A stretch of 64,000 bases of DNA, taken from contig CM046353.1 of NCBI GenBank assembly GCA_025403435.1, positions 25,952,259 through 26,016,258 on the forward strand, written 5' to 3'. The notes under the pieces are model-generated. The model had not been told where the DNA came from, made no database searches, and saw only the letters and a program-made list of their open reading frames with translations. Position 1 is the first letter of the stretch, and the number at the start of each line of letters is the position of its first letter. The translations under genes and the position numbers were made by a program. Positions 48,027 through 58,544 of this stretch are shown here, piece by piece. Source of the DNA: Artocarpus heterophyllus. Lineage: Eukaryota > Streptophyta > Magnoliopsida > Rosales > Moraceae.

Positions 48027-49949
48027 ATCTACCCATCTTATAAAATTTTTGTCCTCAAAATTGAGATAAATCAAGGGTATCTTATGGCTTCATAACTTAA
48101 TCCTTTAGGGTTTCCTTTTTGTTAGTAATTCCACCCCAAACATCATGACATGGAAATATGGCCTCGTTTCCTGAATCCATCCTTCTCTTGTTCCAAGACT
48201 TATACTAATCCTATCTCATATCTTAGGTTGTGCATTTGCACCTAGATCATGATTTGATACATAAGAATTGGCCAAAAAGTTCATCTTTTGATTGCTCATT
48301 CTATAGGCCTTTTATCATCTAATCATTCTAAACTACTGATAATGACTATCTAAAACATGTTTATGTACTTGTTTAAAAACTTCTAAGGGGTTCATAACAC
48401 TTGAGCTTAACCTTTCATATCTCTCTTGAACATGTCTTGCCTTTCTTTGGGGTGCAGGAAAATGAAAAATTCACTCCTATCCTTTTTTATATTCATAAAG
48501 TCTCTCTCTTGGCTTTGCTCTTGTGACCTCTCTATTGGTCATGAGAAATTTTCTAAATTCTACTTTATTATCTAAATAGTTCTCACAGGCAAATTGGGGG
48601 TTATGCCCTTAATGGGTTCCATATGGACCTTATTGTGCATGTTCACTATGCATTACGTGGTACTTATATGCTATATCTTGTTTATAGTCTACATAACAAG
48701 CCTCAATCATAGCATTCATATCCATATCAAACATACACATCATATTTATAAACATATCATACATATACATGTCATTCGTATCATACTTTCACATATCATG
48801 CTTTCACATATTACTCATACTCATGTGATTCATATCATACATACACATGTCGTTCATACTTTCATATCGTAGAGTTGCTATACATTTTTCTTCTTTGGAT
48901 AGTAGCTATTTCATATCATATTCATATATTACTTTAAGTCATGTCATATTTATAATACATACAACAATCATAGTTCATAACATCCATTGATATATCAATC
49001 ATACTTTTAGAGCATGAAATTGCTAAACTTCTCTCTTTAGCAATTATTACATACATAGACCTTTGTTGAGATCGAGACTTTACTCACCTCTAGCAGGTTG
49101 TATAACATAAAGTTCTTCCTATCTGAAACTTCTATCATCCATATATAAATCTTACTTCTTATACTATACGTATACTTGCTTAATCGTATGGCATATCACA
49201 CCACAAACCCCGTAGTGTTACTACGCCTATCTATCCTTTTATGTCGCTTCCAAATCAAATATTGATGTCCTTGTTAACGGTCTAAGCTTGAAAGTTCTCT
49301 ATAGGTGCTTATCCATGCTTCAAAGAAATGTCTTGACATCGCCTTTGAGGGTGATTCTTTGAAAAAAATTTCATTCTTGCGTCCCTCGCGTATACTAATT
49401 GTGACCTCCTTTGTTCTTATGGCAGATTGAAAGGTGTTATTCATCCACTAATAGAATCATTTTTTAGTGAGGTTCCGCTTGTATGCTGCATAAGGAGCGG
49501 CTTTGTCCATGGGTTAGTAATGAAATGGAAAAAGATCTGTGAGCTTCATTTCTTCTTTGAGGCATAGCTATCCAGATCGTAGCTCTCTAGATCATTTGTT
49601 GATTGGTCAATCAACCTTTTCTGTAGTTATAGCTCCAAACATTCTCGCCCAAATTCGTAATCTGATGTCAATAATCTTGAAGCATTGGTTCAAGTATCCA
49701 CGTGATTCTACATGTTATTTAGCTGTCTTAGGAAGTTAGTACCAATTACAACTTCTTGTGATTCGACGTGTTATGGCAGCTAGGCTTAACATTGGTCCTT
49801 AAAAGGACATCTAAAATCATGCTTGCATGTTGATAACTTGATTACCATTGTATGAAAAAATTCGGCACATATCATTTAATGTAACCTAACATAACATTTA
49901 ATTAACATAACTTGGACTATGGCGAAGCAGACACATTACGACATTTAAT
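48027..49949 (-). other. Internal region of a Gypsy element lacking pol
   Basis: Starts with the polypurine context (minus strand ends ATAAGATGGGTAGAT before TGTAACG). No gag or pol domain is recognisable on either strand in 1.9 kb. A repeated CATA/CATATC tract occupies 48690-48870, producing the spurious ORF at 48594-48872. With LTRs on both sides this looks like a non-autonomous or internally deleted element. Confidence 0.55.
48690..48870. repeat. CATAYC-type low-complexity repeat
   Basis: Words such as CATATCATACATACACATGT recur irregularly, giving H/I/T-rich translations. Confidence 0.7.
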
Positions 49950-50185
49950 TAATCCTTTGCACACTGCACAACATCAATTTTCTTAAAACATAATCATAAT
50001 AATTTTCTTGAAACATTTCCTTTGAATATAAGAATAATTATTTAAAAAACCTCTTTCTTTAAAACATTTCTTTATATAAATAAAACTGTTTCAAAAGAAT
50101 TTTAAATCCAATGATGGAATAAAATCATACTAAATGCTTTTTAAAACTTTCTTAAAACCATCATAATAATTTCTCCAAGCATAAC
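49950..50185 (-). mobile_element. Truncated Gypsy 5' LTR
   Basis: Nearly identical to 45720-45955 of the LTR at 45419 (for example AATGATGGAATAAAATCATA and CCATCATAATAATTTCTCC). Its inner end is imprecise; its outer part is cut by the Tat LTR beginning at 50186. The missing 2.3 kb should lie beyond the right window edge. Confidence 0.8.
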
Positions 50186-50821
50186 TGTTGATACTTACCA
50201 TGGTCCGGCGTCAGATCAACACCACGTGCGGCTTTGCACGGTGTTCGGCTCTTCTCGGTTTGCCTTTGCTCGATCGGGCATACTTGCAACACGACGAGGG
50301 ATGCTTTGGAGGTGAGAGAAAAAGTCAGTCAATAGACAAGGGCTTTTCGATGCTCAAGGCAGGTTGCTCGGCAGAAGACAGGAGCTTGTTATGTGGGAAG
50401 GAGTCGCTCTCTAGAATGCAATAAATGCATCCTATTTATAGGCTACTACTTGGACCAAGTGTTAGGTGGGTTTTACCCACAACCCGAGTGTCGCATCAAA
50501 GTGTGTCAGGCATTAGGTGACAAGTGTCACGTCCCCCATTGATGGATTGGCTTCCATCGGACGGTGAGTTATTTGTCGTTTGTTGGCCTGTGGTGGCAAG
50601 TAGCAGTTTACTTTGTGAATGAGAATGACCCGACCTGAGCTGGTGCATAGCCCGAGGTGGCAACCCACTAGGGGTACGGTAGCAAGGGCCCTAAGAAGCA
50701 CCTCGGACAAAGCACACGCTGTTGTCGGGGTCATTAGTCTGCTCCCTGAAGCTCTCATGAGCTGTTTAGCTGACCGTCGAAGTTGGTCTCCTTAATGGTG
50801 GCGCTGAGCTCACCCTCAACA
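50186..50821 (-). mobile_element. Tat-lineage 3' LTR
   Basis: TGTTGATACTTACC...CACCCTCAACA, 636 bp, GC-richer than its flanks. Minus-strand TATA box CCTATAAATAGG at 50431-50442. Next to it TTACCCCCTTAG is the polypurine tract (minus strand AAGGGGGTAA). The element runs from here to beyond 64000, with gag at the far end. ORFs in the LTR are incidental. Confidence 0.85.
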
Positions 50822-51047
50822 TTACCCCCTTAGTTCACTTGGTTGGTGTCCGGCCGGGTGGACTACGCCGAGTGGGTGAGGTCGAAGGAAAGAAAGAAGA
50901 CCAAACGACACTTCAAAAAGGGGTGAGACGAAAGGTCGCGCGGATCAACGGGGGGAAACGTGTTGCTCTGCGATCGACTGTGTCGCTTAACAGGCGTAAT
51001 CATCGCGCCTCTTCATCTTTTGTGCTTAGATTTTTCACCTGAAATGG

Positions 51048-51060
51048 CTCTAAATAGGGC
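51048..51060 (+). promoter_or_regulatory. TATA-like box for the antisense gene of the Tat element
   Basis: CTCTAAATAGGGC on the plus strand, one change from CTATAAATAGG, about 440 bp upstream of the recognisable coding part. Position and direction fit an independent promoter. Confidence 0.4.
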
Positions 51061-51919
51061 CTTCTTTTCTATCAATTTCACACGACTGAAGTCAGATTTT
51101 GCACCTGAAGAGTTCTTAGCTACCGAGCTGTAGTTATTTACTCGAAGAATTTACATTTCCAAGCTACTAGAGTGGGACGGGGCAGGCCGACTCGAACAAA
51201 TTTTGAGGGTCGACTCCTAGACGGTCCTTGAGCAAGAGTTTCTCAACCTGTTGGATGGGAGAGACCGATTAGGCCATGCAGGGGCAAGGACCCTTACATC
51301 GGGGCGGCGACTGTGGGTTCCTCCCGAGTTACTGCTTAGGAGAGAGCCGAGCTTCAAGCAATCGGTGATGTTCCAAGCACTTCTGGCTAGGATTTTGGGG
51401 CCCTGGTCCACATCGTGGGCTTAATCACGGTGGACATTTTTTACGAAAAGCGGGCAACTGAGGAGGTAGAGGAGGCAGAGCAACCCGAGATAGAAGAGGA
51501 CAAACGGGTCCGATCACTCGGGTCTGGGGGGTCACTGCATACAGAGTGACTCGGCTCAGGCAGACCTCAACTGCGGCCTACACCAACGCTATAACGGAGT
51601 CCTAGCTAGAGGACCTACGTGCCAAGTTTAGCATCCCAAACGATGTGATCCTTATTGTGCCCGAGGAGAACGATTCACCACTAGAGCTGCCAGAGGGATG
51701 CATAACGCTCTACGTTGAGTTTTTTAGGGCTGGACTACACCTCCTATTCCATCCATTCCTCCGCTAGGCACTTAGTGATTTTAACATGTGCCCAGCTCAA
51801 TTAAACCTGAACAGTTACAGGTCACTAATCGGGATGTTCGTGTTGTGGAGGTACCACCGGGCAACCGAGATGCCGCTAGAAGCATTTAAACAAGTGTACA
51901 AAATGAAGAAGCTTCCTCG

Positions 51920-51924
51920 GCAGT
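51920..51924. repeat. Target-site duplication of the solo LTR (left)
   Basis: GCAGT, exactly repeated at 54017-54021. Removing the insert and one copy joins CGG CAG and TCC GGG TGG in one frame of the antisense gene. Confidence 0.85.
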
Positions 51925-54016
51925 TGATCTCACGTCTATCTACGCATTCTAAAATAACCCCAAGTATAAGGTTGTCTCAAGTAATATTTACTCGGTGAAT
52001 CCGAGGTCGAACCCACATGGAAGGATTTATTCAGTTCCTGTACATATATTATATTAACTTTTTCTTTTTATTTAAGTTAAAAATTTGAGGATTAATATTT
52101 ATTATTCACAGAATGTATTTACAATATTTACACATTTTTACAACATATTTCATCTTTAAATTTTGATAATTTGGAACTTTAATAATGAGAAATGCAAATA
52201 ATAACTTAAGTAGAGTAACAACAATAATAACAAGACTGAGGTTTAAAGGTTCTGTTCTGGCAATTATCTTAAATATTTTTAGTTTCTCTTTTTATTTATT
52301 AGTTGGTTTAAGTATACAACATGCCATCCTATGTCGACAATAAATCAAGAGTTACCAAGCATTTACTATACCATTCCATGTCTATAATGTAGCAAAAACA
52401 CAACTTAATAAATAAGAAGCATTTCAATATAACTTAACTAAAATAACAACCAAGATAGTAAGTTAAGCATTTACCGAGCCATTCTCTATCTACGAGTAAT
52501 CAAGGTCCTCCCAAGCATTATCCGTGCCAGTCTATGTCGTCGATAAATCAGAACCGTAATTTTGGCAGAGTTCTAGCTAAGAAAATATTGAAATTCTGAG
52601 TTTTCTAAGAAAATATTTTGGCATTACAACAGCTTAGAAAACTAAGAAAAATAAAAAATATTTAAGATAATTTTTCTAGAATTTCCCCCTCTCCCCTCAG
52701 CTAAAAAGAAATTTAGAAAGACATAATTAATAAAGTACTACTGATATTATTGAGCATAATTTTTACAACATAAACTAGAAAATATTTTACAAGAAATTAA
52801 ACTGAAAACTAAAATAAAAACTAAACTATAACTATTACATCAGCATTCTCATACTGCAAGAGGGGATGCCGAGACCCGAAGGATAGCTCGGTATTTATAG
52901 CATGAAAGGGTTACTATTCTTCAATTATTTTTACTATTCAAGCGTTGAAAAACCAATTTCCTTCTCTTTCTTCGCGCTGAGACAACTAGCTGAGCGTGAG
53001 AATTCGTTTGAAATTCCCTGCTTCTCGACGGTTGACAGTACGAAAATAGGCACGATCTGGGCCGTTGAAGATGCGATCCAAGGGCTCCCAGATGCGTGCA
53101 AAAATTGACCCAAGTGGGGCCAGTGGCCCACAAACAAAGACCGTCAGATCGGTCTTGGTAATCGCATCGAATGGATGGAATAATGGCTACTATAGAAACG
53201 ACTGCGCGCAAGCAGACATAGCCTGAGATGCTCTCTGACTTGCGTGTAGCTTTGTCTGTGTGTGTGAAGCACGTGCCAATCATATCTTGCCACGTGGATT
53301 CCACTACTGAGACTTGGCTGACGCAATGGATGATGCATTGACACGCGTTGCTACTCTGGACGGCTGAGATCGTTTGGGCAGACAATCGGACGGTCAAAAA
53401 TTTGCCACTTGTCCCATTAAATTCAAATTCAAATTTTTAATTATTTTTGATGCATTTGATGTCTGATTTTATCCTTTTTTCACCGTTTTGCTCCGTTTTC
53501 CCTCTAGATTTCAAATCTAAAATTCACAGACATACTAAAATTAATTATTTTACAAACATAATTTTTACATTAACATTAAAAATATTTATTTTACATTAAA
53601 ACACACAAAATTAATAAAAAACTTCTAAAATTTCTAGTCTTTTTTGGTTTAGCACAGATATGATTTTTATGAGTTGGAGATATTTTTAGAAATCACTAAA
53701 AAGATAATAGGACATATTTACAAACTTAAAACACACTATCAAACACATTAAGACTTAAAACAAAATCACACAACATTATTTTTACGGTTTTAACTATTTA
53801 AACACTTATTTAACACACCAAAACGAATCCAAAAATTACTAAAAATATTATTGAACATAAAAACATACTAAAAACACATTTTTAAACACATTTGCATACT
53901 AAGACATTAAAACACTATTGATCACTGAATTGCTATAATTGAGGAGTTTTATGAGAAATATTAATGCAAAATGCTTGATTTTTTGGTTAAGAAAAGTGCA
54001 TTTCTAAGTCTCATTA
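51925..54016 (-). mobile_element. Athila/Tat-type solo LTR
   Basis: 2092 bp, plus strand TTGATCTCACG...CTCATTA, with exact 5-bp duplication GCAGT. Minus-strand TATA box CTATAAATAC (52891-52900). The left end carries the family-typical AGGTCGAACCCACATGG block (52003-52019). At 52320-52560 a degenerate repeat of GCATTTAC/CCATTC(T)ATGTC words occurs. ORFs at 52902-53397 inside it have no recognisable domain. Neither gag nor pol is present, as expected after LTR-LTR recombination. Confidence 0.82.
52320..52560. repeat. Degenerate repeats in the solo LTR
   Basis: Three or more spaced copies of AAGCATT(T)A(C/T)C plus CCATTC/CAGTC plus TATGTC/TATCTAC followed by GATAAATCA or AGTAATCAA. They are too diverged for a sure unit length (about 80 bp). 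Confidence 0.5.
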
Positions 54017-54021
54017 GCAGT
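54017..54021. repeat. Target-site duplication of the solo LTR (right)
   Basis: GCAGT, identical to 51920-51924. Confidence 0.85.
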
Positions 54022-55768
54022 CCGGGTGGTATTATGTCACCGGCTTCACGAAAGACTTCATTTTGGGCAACCCCGACTTGGATAAGCTCTAGAAGTACGA
54101 GTAGTTCTACGTCGGGATCAATTACTTAGCCCAAGCCGGTGAGGCCATCCCTGGTGACCAGCATGTGCCAACGAAGTTCGAACAAGGGCACGTTTGGTCT
54201 AAGAGGCCTTGGGCACTAAGTCATGTGATCAGGGCGGTCGAAGACCTGTTTGAGAAGTCAAAAGCTACCAGGTAGCAGTCCTTCCTGCTTGGGAAGGAAA
54301 CCCTTTCCGGTTATGGCTGGTTCGAGGAACCCAATAGAATAAATGCCCCACTAGTTTGCCCTACTTGGTCGACCAGGCAGGTGATAGTCACCAGGCCTGG
54401 TGCCGCGGACGTCTCAGGGCCAAGCACTTCCTTATCTGGGTGGCTGATGAGGGAGCCATCATTGTCCAGCTTCGAGGATTTGTTAAGTGGCTCCTTCGAT
54501 GCGGGGCCACCCGTGGCAGACGAGGACCTCGAGGACATGATTCTACTCATTAACTCGTCTCACCAGCTCCGGATCAAAGGTTAGCCTTGAGTTTTTTTAT
54601 ATATATATCCGTGCCAACCTGATTTTGACTTGGGGATTTTGTCTTGTAGAGATGTCTTCACGACCAAGCACTGCTGCTGAGAGACGAGCTCGTATGGAGA
54701 GCCTCAGGAAACAAAAGGGCAAGGCCGTGGAGGTCGGGAGGAAGCGTAAGCGGACTCCAAGGATGGAGCTTCCTCCCTGACCTGAGTAGGTACCCGTCAC
54801 AGTCCAAGAGCCACCACCCCAGCCTTCGAGGGCTAGGGCTTCATCAGAGGAGACACCCGTCGATGACACCACCATGGTGTCTTTCGAGGATCCTTAGAGG
54901 AGGTGCCTAAACTATGGCAGAATCATCCTGGAGTGTCTCGGGGATGTAATGCCCCAGGAAGATTTTTTGGTGAACCTCAGAAGGGAGGATTTTCAAGGCT
55001 TTTTTGATGCAACCTTCCGTTCTGCCGCCACGATAAGTGCTTGTCTAACTCAAGCCTCTTGACTAGTTTTCCTTCCACTGAGCACTAAAGTATTGTTATC
55101 CTCAGACGAGTGCCATCTTGCACATGGCCTACTCAACCGGGATGAAGGACTTCAACAAGGAGAAAGAGAGGCATAAGAAGACCTTCCTCAGCAAGTTGGA
55201 GGTCGAGAGGAAGCTCGGTGCCAAGAACATCGAGCTAGACCAAATCAAGAATTCTCTTTCCCAAGTCGAAGAGGAAGCTCGGAAGGCCAAGAAGGATGCC
55301 GCTTAGGCCAAGGCAGAGGCCGAGGAGGCTTTGAGGGAGGCAAAGTACGAGGCTGCCTGGCTCAAACGGCAGCTGGTGGCTCTACAGGCTGAGCACTAGC
55401 GATTTTTAGAGGAGCTCCCTGGTCGTCTCACACAAGCCGTGGAGGAATTCAAGGCGTCCCCAGAGTACGCAGACTACTACTACTTCGACATGATAGACCT
55501 CCGGGATCATCTTATATTGCAACACCCCAAGGCTGAAGGCTTTGATTGGTTGCTCATAGTCGAGCCAAAACAAGGTGCTACTCAGCAACAGCGAGGTAAG
55601 GAGGTTGTCGTAGTGGATGGCGACAACGACAAAGACGAACAGAGCACTGCCGGCGGTGGAGGCGCGGAAGGCGTTACTGGGGATGGGACCCAGGCCTAGG
55701 CCATTTTGCTTTGTTTTGTTTTGTCCAAGCTTGGGAGGTGCCCGGTTAATTGTACCTCCCTACCACTG

Positions 55769-55774
55769 AATAAA
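55769..55774 (+). terminator. Polyadenylation signal for the antisense gene
   Basis: AATAAA 70 bp after the TAG at 55697-55699, on the same strand and followed by a T-rich segment. Confidence 0.5.
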
Positions 55775-55978
55775 ATTTATTTTTCATGTTCTTCGCTTCT
55801 TGGATTTTTGTGTACTATGTTTTTGATATTTTCCAAGTGCGATTGTTCTTGGAAAATGTATTTATGTTTCAGGGTGAAAGGTTTCTCGGGAATGTAGTTA
55901 GGCCTTCGTTTTGCCAAGTTAAAGTAGACCTCGGTCTCGGAACCGAATTTGGAATTCGGACCAAGTTAGATGCTCCTT

Positions 55979-55994
55979 GGGGGGGGGGGGGGGG
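55979..55994 (+). repeat. Run of 16 G
   Basis: Uninterrupted G homopolymer between the antisense gene and the Angela-like solo LTR. The length may be unreliable because such runs are error-prone in sequencing. Confidence 0.8.
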
Positions 55995-56272
55995 CACTTC
56001 TAGACAATAGTTTTCTGAGCTTCCATTTTTTTTGATTAAGATTAAGGCCGGGTATATTATCTCGATAACTACTGAGTTCATCCGAGTAAGGATGACATCC
56101 CTATTTACTCAGTTAATCCGAGCAGAGATGGTGCCATCCCTGTTTTCTTGGTCAGGCAGAGCACAACGGCGTGTGAATACCCTTACCCTGTTGCCCCTAG
56201 ACTTGTCTAAGTTTGAGGAAACTTTGCAAGTGTAGGACTCGTCGGGCATGTAGTTGTATTGAGCGACTTGTT

Positions 56273-58309
56273 TGTTGGAAAAATAGGTGAGAGGTGCGCA
56301 ACGAAAATTAAAAAAATTTTAACATCAGAGTATTTTTCCAAAACACAAGTTTGACATGCTATATGTATAAATTAAACAGATCTTACTAACCTCTGTGTGC
56401 CGAAGAACCTCCGTGATCTGTGAAGAGAAGTAACGTTCCAGAAGAGCCTCAACCAATTGGTCTTCTTTGCTATTCTCAATCCACGACCGGAGTGAGTGTG
56501 GGCTCACACGTATAGCTCTTCCACCGATGACTCTCCTTCCAACCAATCGAGAGAACCCAAAGCTAGTGTTCGTGATTTGTGAACAAAAGCTCTCAGGGAG
56601 TTTTCAGATGCTCATCAGAAGAGTATCACTTTTAATCTCTCAATTGATCTGTCTTAATTGATCTGAGTAAATCATGAGACTCACTCCCTCTTTATAGCGA
56701 TTGGTCCTGGGGTCAGTCCTTATCAAATTAGGTCTCAAAAACTCAAAACAGAATCAAGTTTAGATCAATATTTGATAAGATCCGTGTGAAAATGCGTAAT
56801 CTTATCTCTCGTTGATCGGTAGGCTGAACAAGCCCCATCGATAGGCCGAACACGTAGATCGACAGGCTGAACTGTCGCATAAATATCTCCGCGAATCTTT
56901 TATTTTCCACCCGAGATTCTATAGGATAAAGTCTCATTTTTTATTCAAATAACCCAATAGAAAAGTTATCTGATCAAAACAAACTTTATCAAGATAATCT
57001 CTAAGAAAATAAATAAATTCACAATAATTCTACAAGTTTATCTTGATTTAATTTATCCAATTAAATCAACCGATAAACAGACAAGAATTATCTGATCCCA
57101 ATAATTCAACAAGTTTATCTTGAATTAATTTTATTACAAAATTAATTTATCCAACAAACAGACATGAATTATTTGATTCTTTTAAATTTTTAAACCAATA
57201 TGATAAATCTGACATAAGTCACCAATTATTGAAAAAGCATGCCGTATCGTTACAGAATTTTGTGAGCTAGCAAAGGGGAACAAAATGGACCTATAAAGTT
57301 CAAGCTCATGATAATTATGAAACCCAATATCCCAGATATATATTTCACAATTATCAACTCCAACGCTACTCCACTAAAAGCTTGGAGCTGCACTCTCGAA
57401 CTTTATAGAATTACGAAGCTCGTATAGCTAAGTCTCCATGACATATCAAAGTGTATCGTATCCCCATATGAAAATCCATAATCGGCTTAAGGACAAGTTC
57501 TGTCTTACCTTCCTGATTATTTTTATCTTACATTCCATTATCTCACCATTAGAAAACTCACCATCCAAAAACAGTATACCATTCGGTTACACCTATGTAT
57601 CCAAATGGTTGAGCGCTCCAGTTTTCCAATTATAGGATAACGCATATAAGAAGATATCATTACTCCTAAAGAGGAGCTATGGATTCCATATCTATGAATA
57701 ACAAGTCTACGCTATCAAGAGTCATGCCTCCAACGTACCGGCATGCATACCACTATTGAGATGTGGAAGTCACCCTTTGGTACATCAAAAAACACAAGTC
57801 GAGACAACAGGCCCACTATTCATCTCGGGATTAAGATACAATACAAATGACTGTCTAAAGTAAATCGATTTGCCGAGACAGAATTATTAATCCAAATCAA
57901 TTCACTTTATGTCCCGATCCAACACATCGTCACCTATGACAACGTGCCAATGTTTCTATTTACGGAGTCCAACTCCGATGGTCAAGATAAACCATCTCCC
58001 TAAAGGGATATAGACAACAAAACAATCTTTACATGAATAAAGCGCCCAACTTTATTTCCTCGATTGCAGATCATATGTTTTAGACTGTCACCTTAAGAAT
58101 CATGTCTTTCGCATAATCAGTCCATCATATGCCCAATTCTTAAGGTTTAGACCGACAGTCTTAGACTACTGTTTGCTTAACATACATTCAACAAATATGA
58201 ATGTAAAGAGGACAAGATTTGGTATATATAAATGAATAAATTCTTTATTGATAAAAATGTCTCTAAAAACGTATTACATTTTTACTCCTTAGGGCATACA
58301 TATCTAACA
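56273..58309 (-). mobile_element. Angela-like Copia solo LTR
   Basis: TGTTGGAAAAATAGG...GGGCATACATATCTAACA, 2037 bp, colinear with 7124-7677 plus 16833-18296 and with 1-1561. There is no polypurine tract, primer site or coding region on either side; both flanks belong to the Tat element, so it is a solo LTR formed by recombination. Flanking pentamers TTGTT and GTTGG do not match, so the duplication has decayed or the border is off by a few bases. Confidence 0.88.
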
Positions 58310-58544
58310 GTTGGGTGGTCTGTACGACAACAGACTTAGAATCGATGAGATACCAATCAGCCCCCCTGTCTTGTTTATCAGGATGATTCTCCCTCATCGG
58401 GAGTTGTTGTCTAGTCCTCCAAGCTGGAATGGTATAGGAAATTTGTATTTCATTGATGTCTAGTATTTACATTATAGTCCTATTCAATAGGCCTAGTTAC
58501 AAAAGAATTGTGGCCAGAGGTCAAAAAAGGTTTATGGCAATGAT
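58310..58544 (-). other. Spacer downstream of the Tat pol
   Basis: About 235 bp between the pol stop and the solo LTR, with no coding signal. Confidence 0.5.

Larger units (their letters stand above)
51490..55699 (+). pseudogene. Antisense additional ORF of the Tat element, Transposase_28-like, three exons
   Basis: Runs opposite to the element's gag-pol. Exon 1 starts around 51490 (true start not found) and contains LRAKFSIPNDVILIVPEEND, LPEGCITLYVEFFRAGLHLL and SYRSLIGMFVLWR, the pattern of the plant 'putative gypsy type transposon' family (PF04195, from memory). A solo LTR (51925-54016) interrupts it; exon 1 resumes at 54022 with GWYYVTGFTKDF and ends at 54579. Intron 1 (54580-54649) is GT-AG and in frame. 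Exon 2 is 54650-55032. Intron 2 (55033-55105) keeps its AG, but its donor reads ATAAGT, apparently a mutated GTAAGT. Exon 3 (55106-55699) is a long coiled coil (about residues KEKERHKKTFLSKLEVERKL onward), then an acidic, G-rich tail and TAG. AATAAA follows at 55769. Most stops are TAG at glutamine positions. Grande/Ogre-type Tat elements are known to carry antisense ORFs; their function is unknown. Confidence 0.75.

Noticed and set aside
48594..48872. 92-codon H/I/T-rich ORF
   Set aside because: Produced by the CATA-type repeat tract; no gene signal.
48700..50185. Telomeric or centromeric satellite
   Set aside because: No TTTAGGG repeats and no high-copy monomer; only dispersed low-complexity words and an LTR fragment.
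52902..53397. ORFs on both strands in the solo LTR
   Set aside because: They cover the TATA region of a clearly bounded solo LTR and have no recognisable domain.
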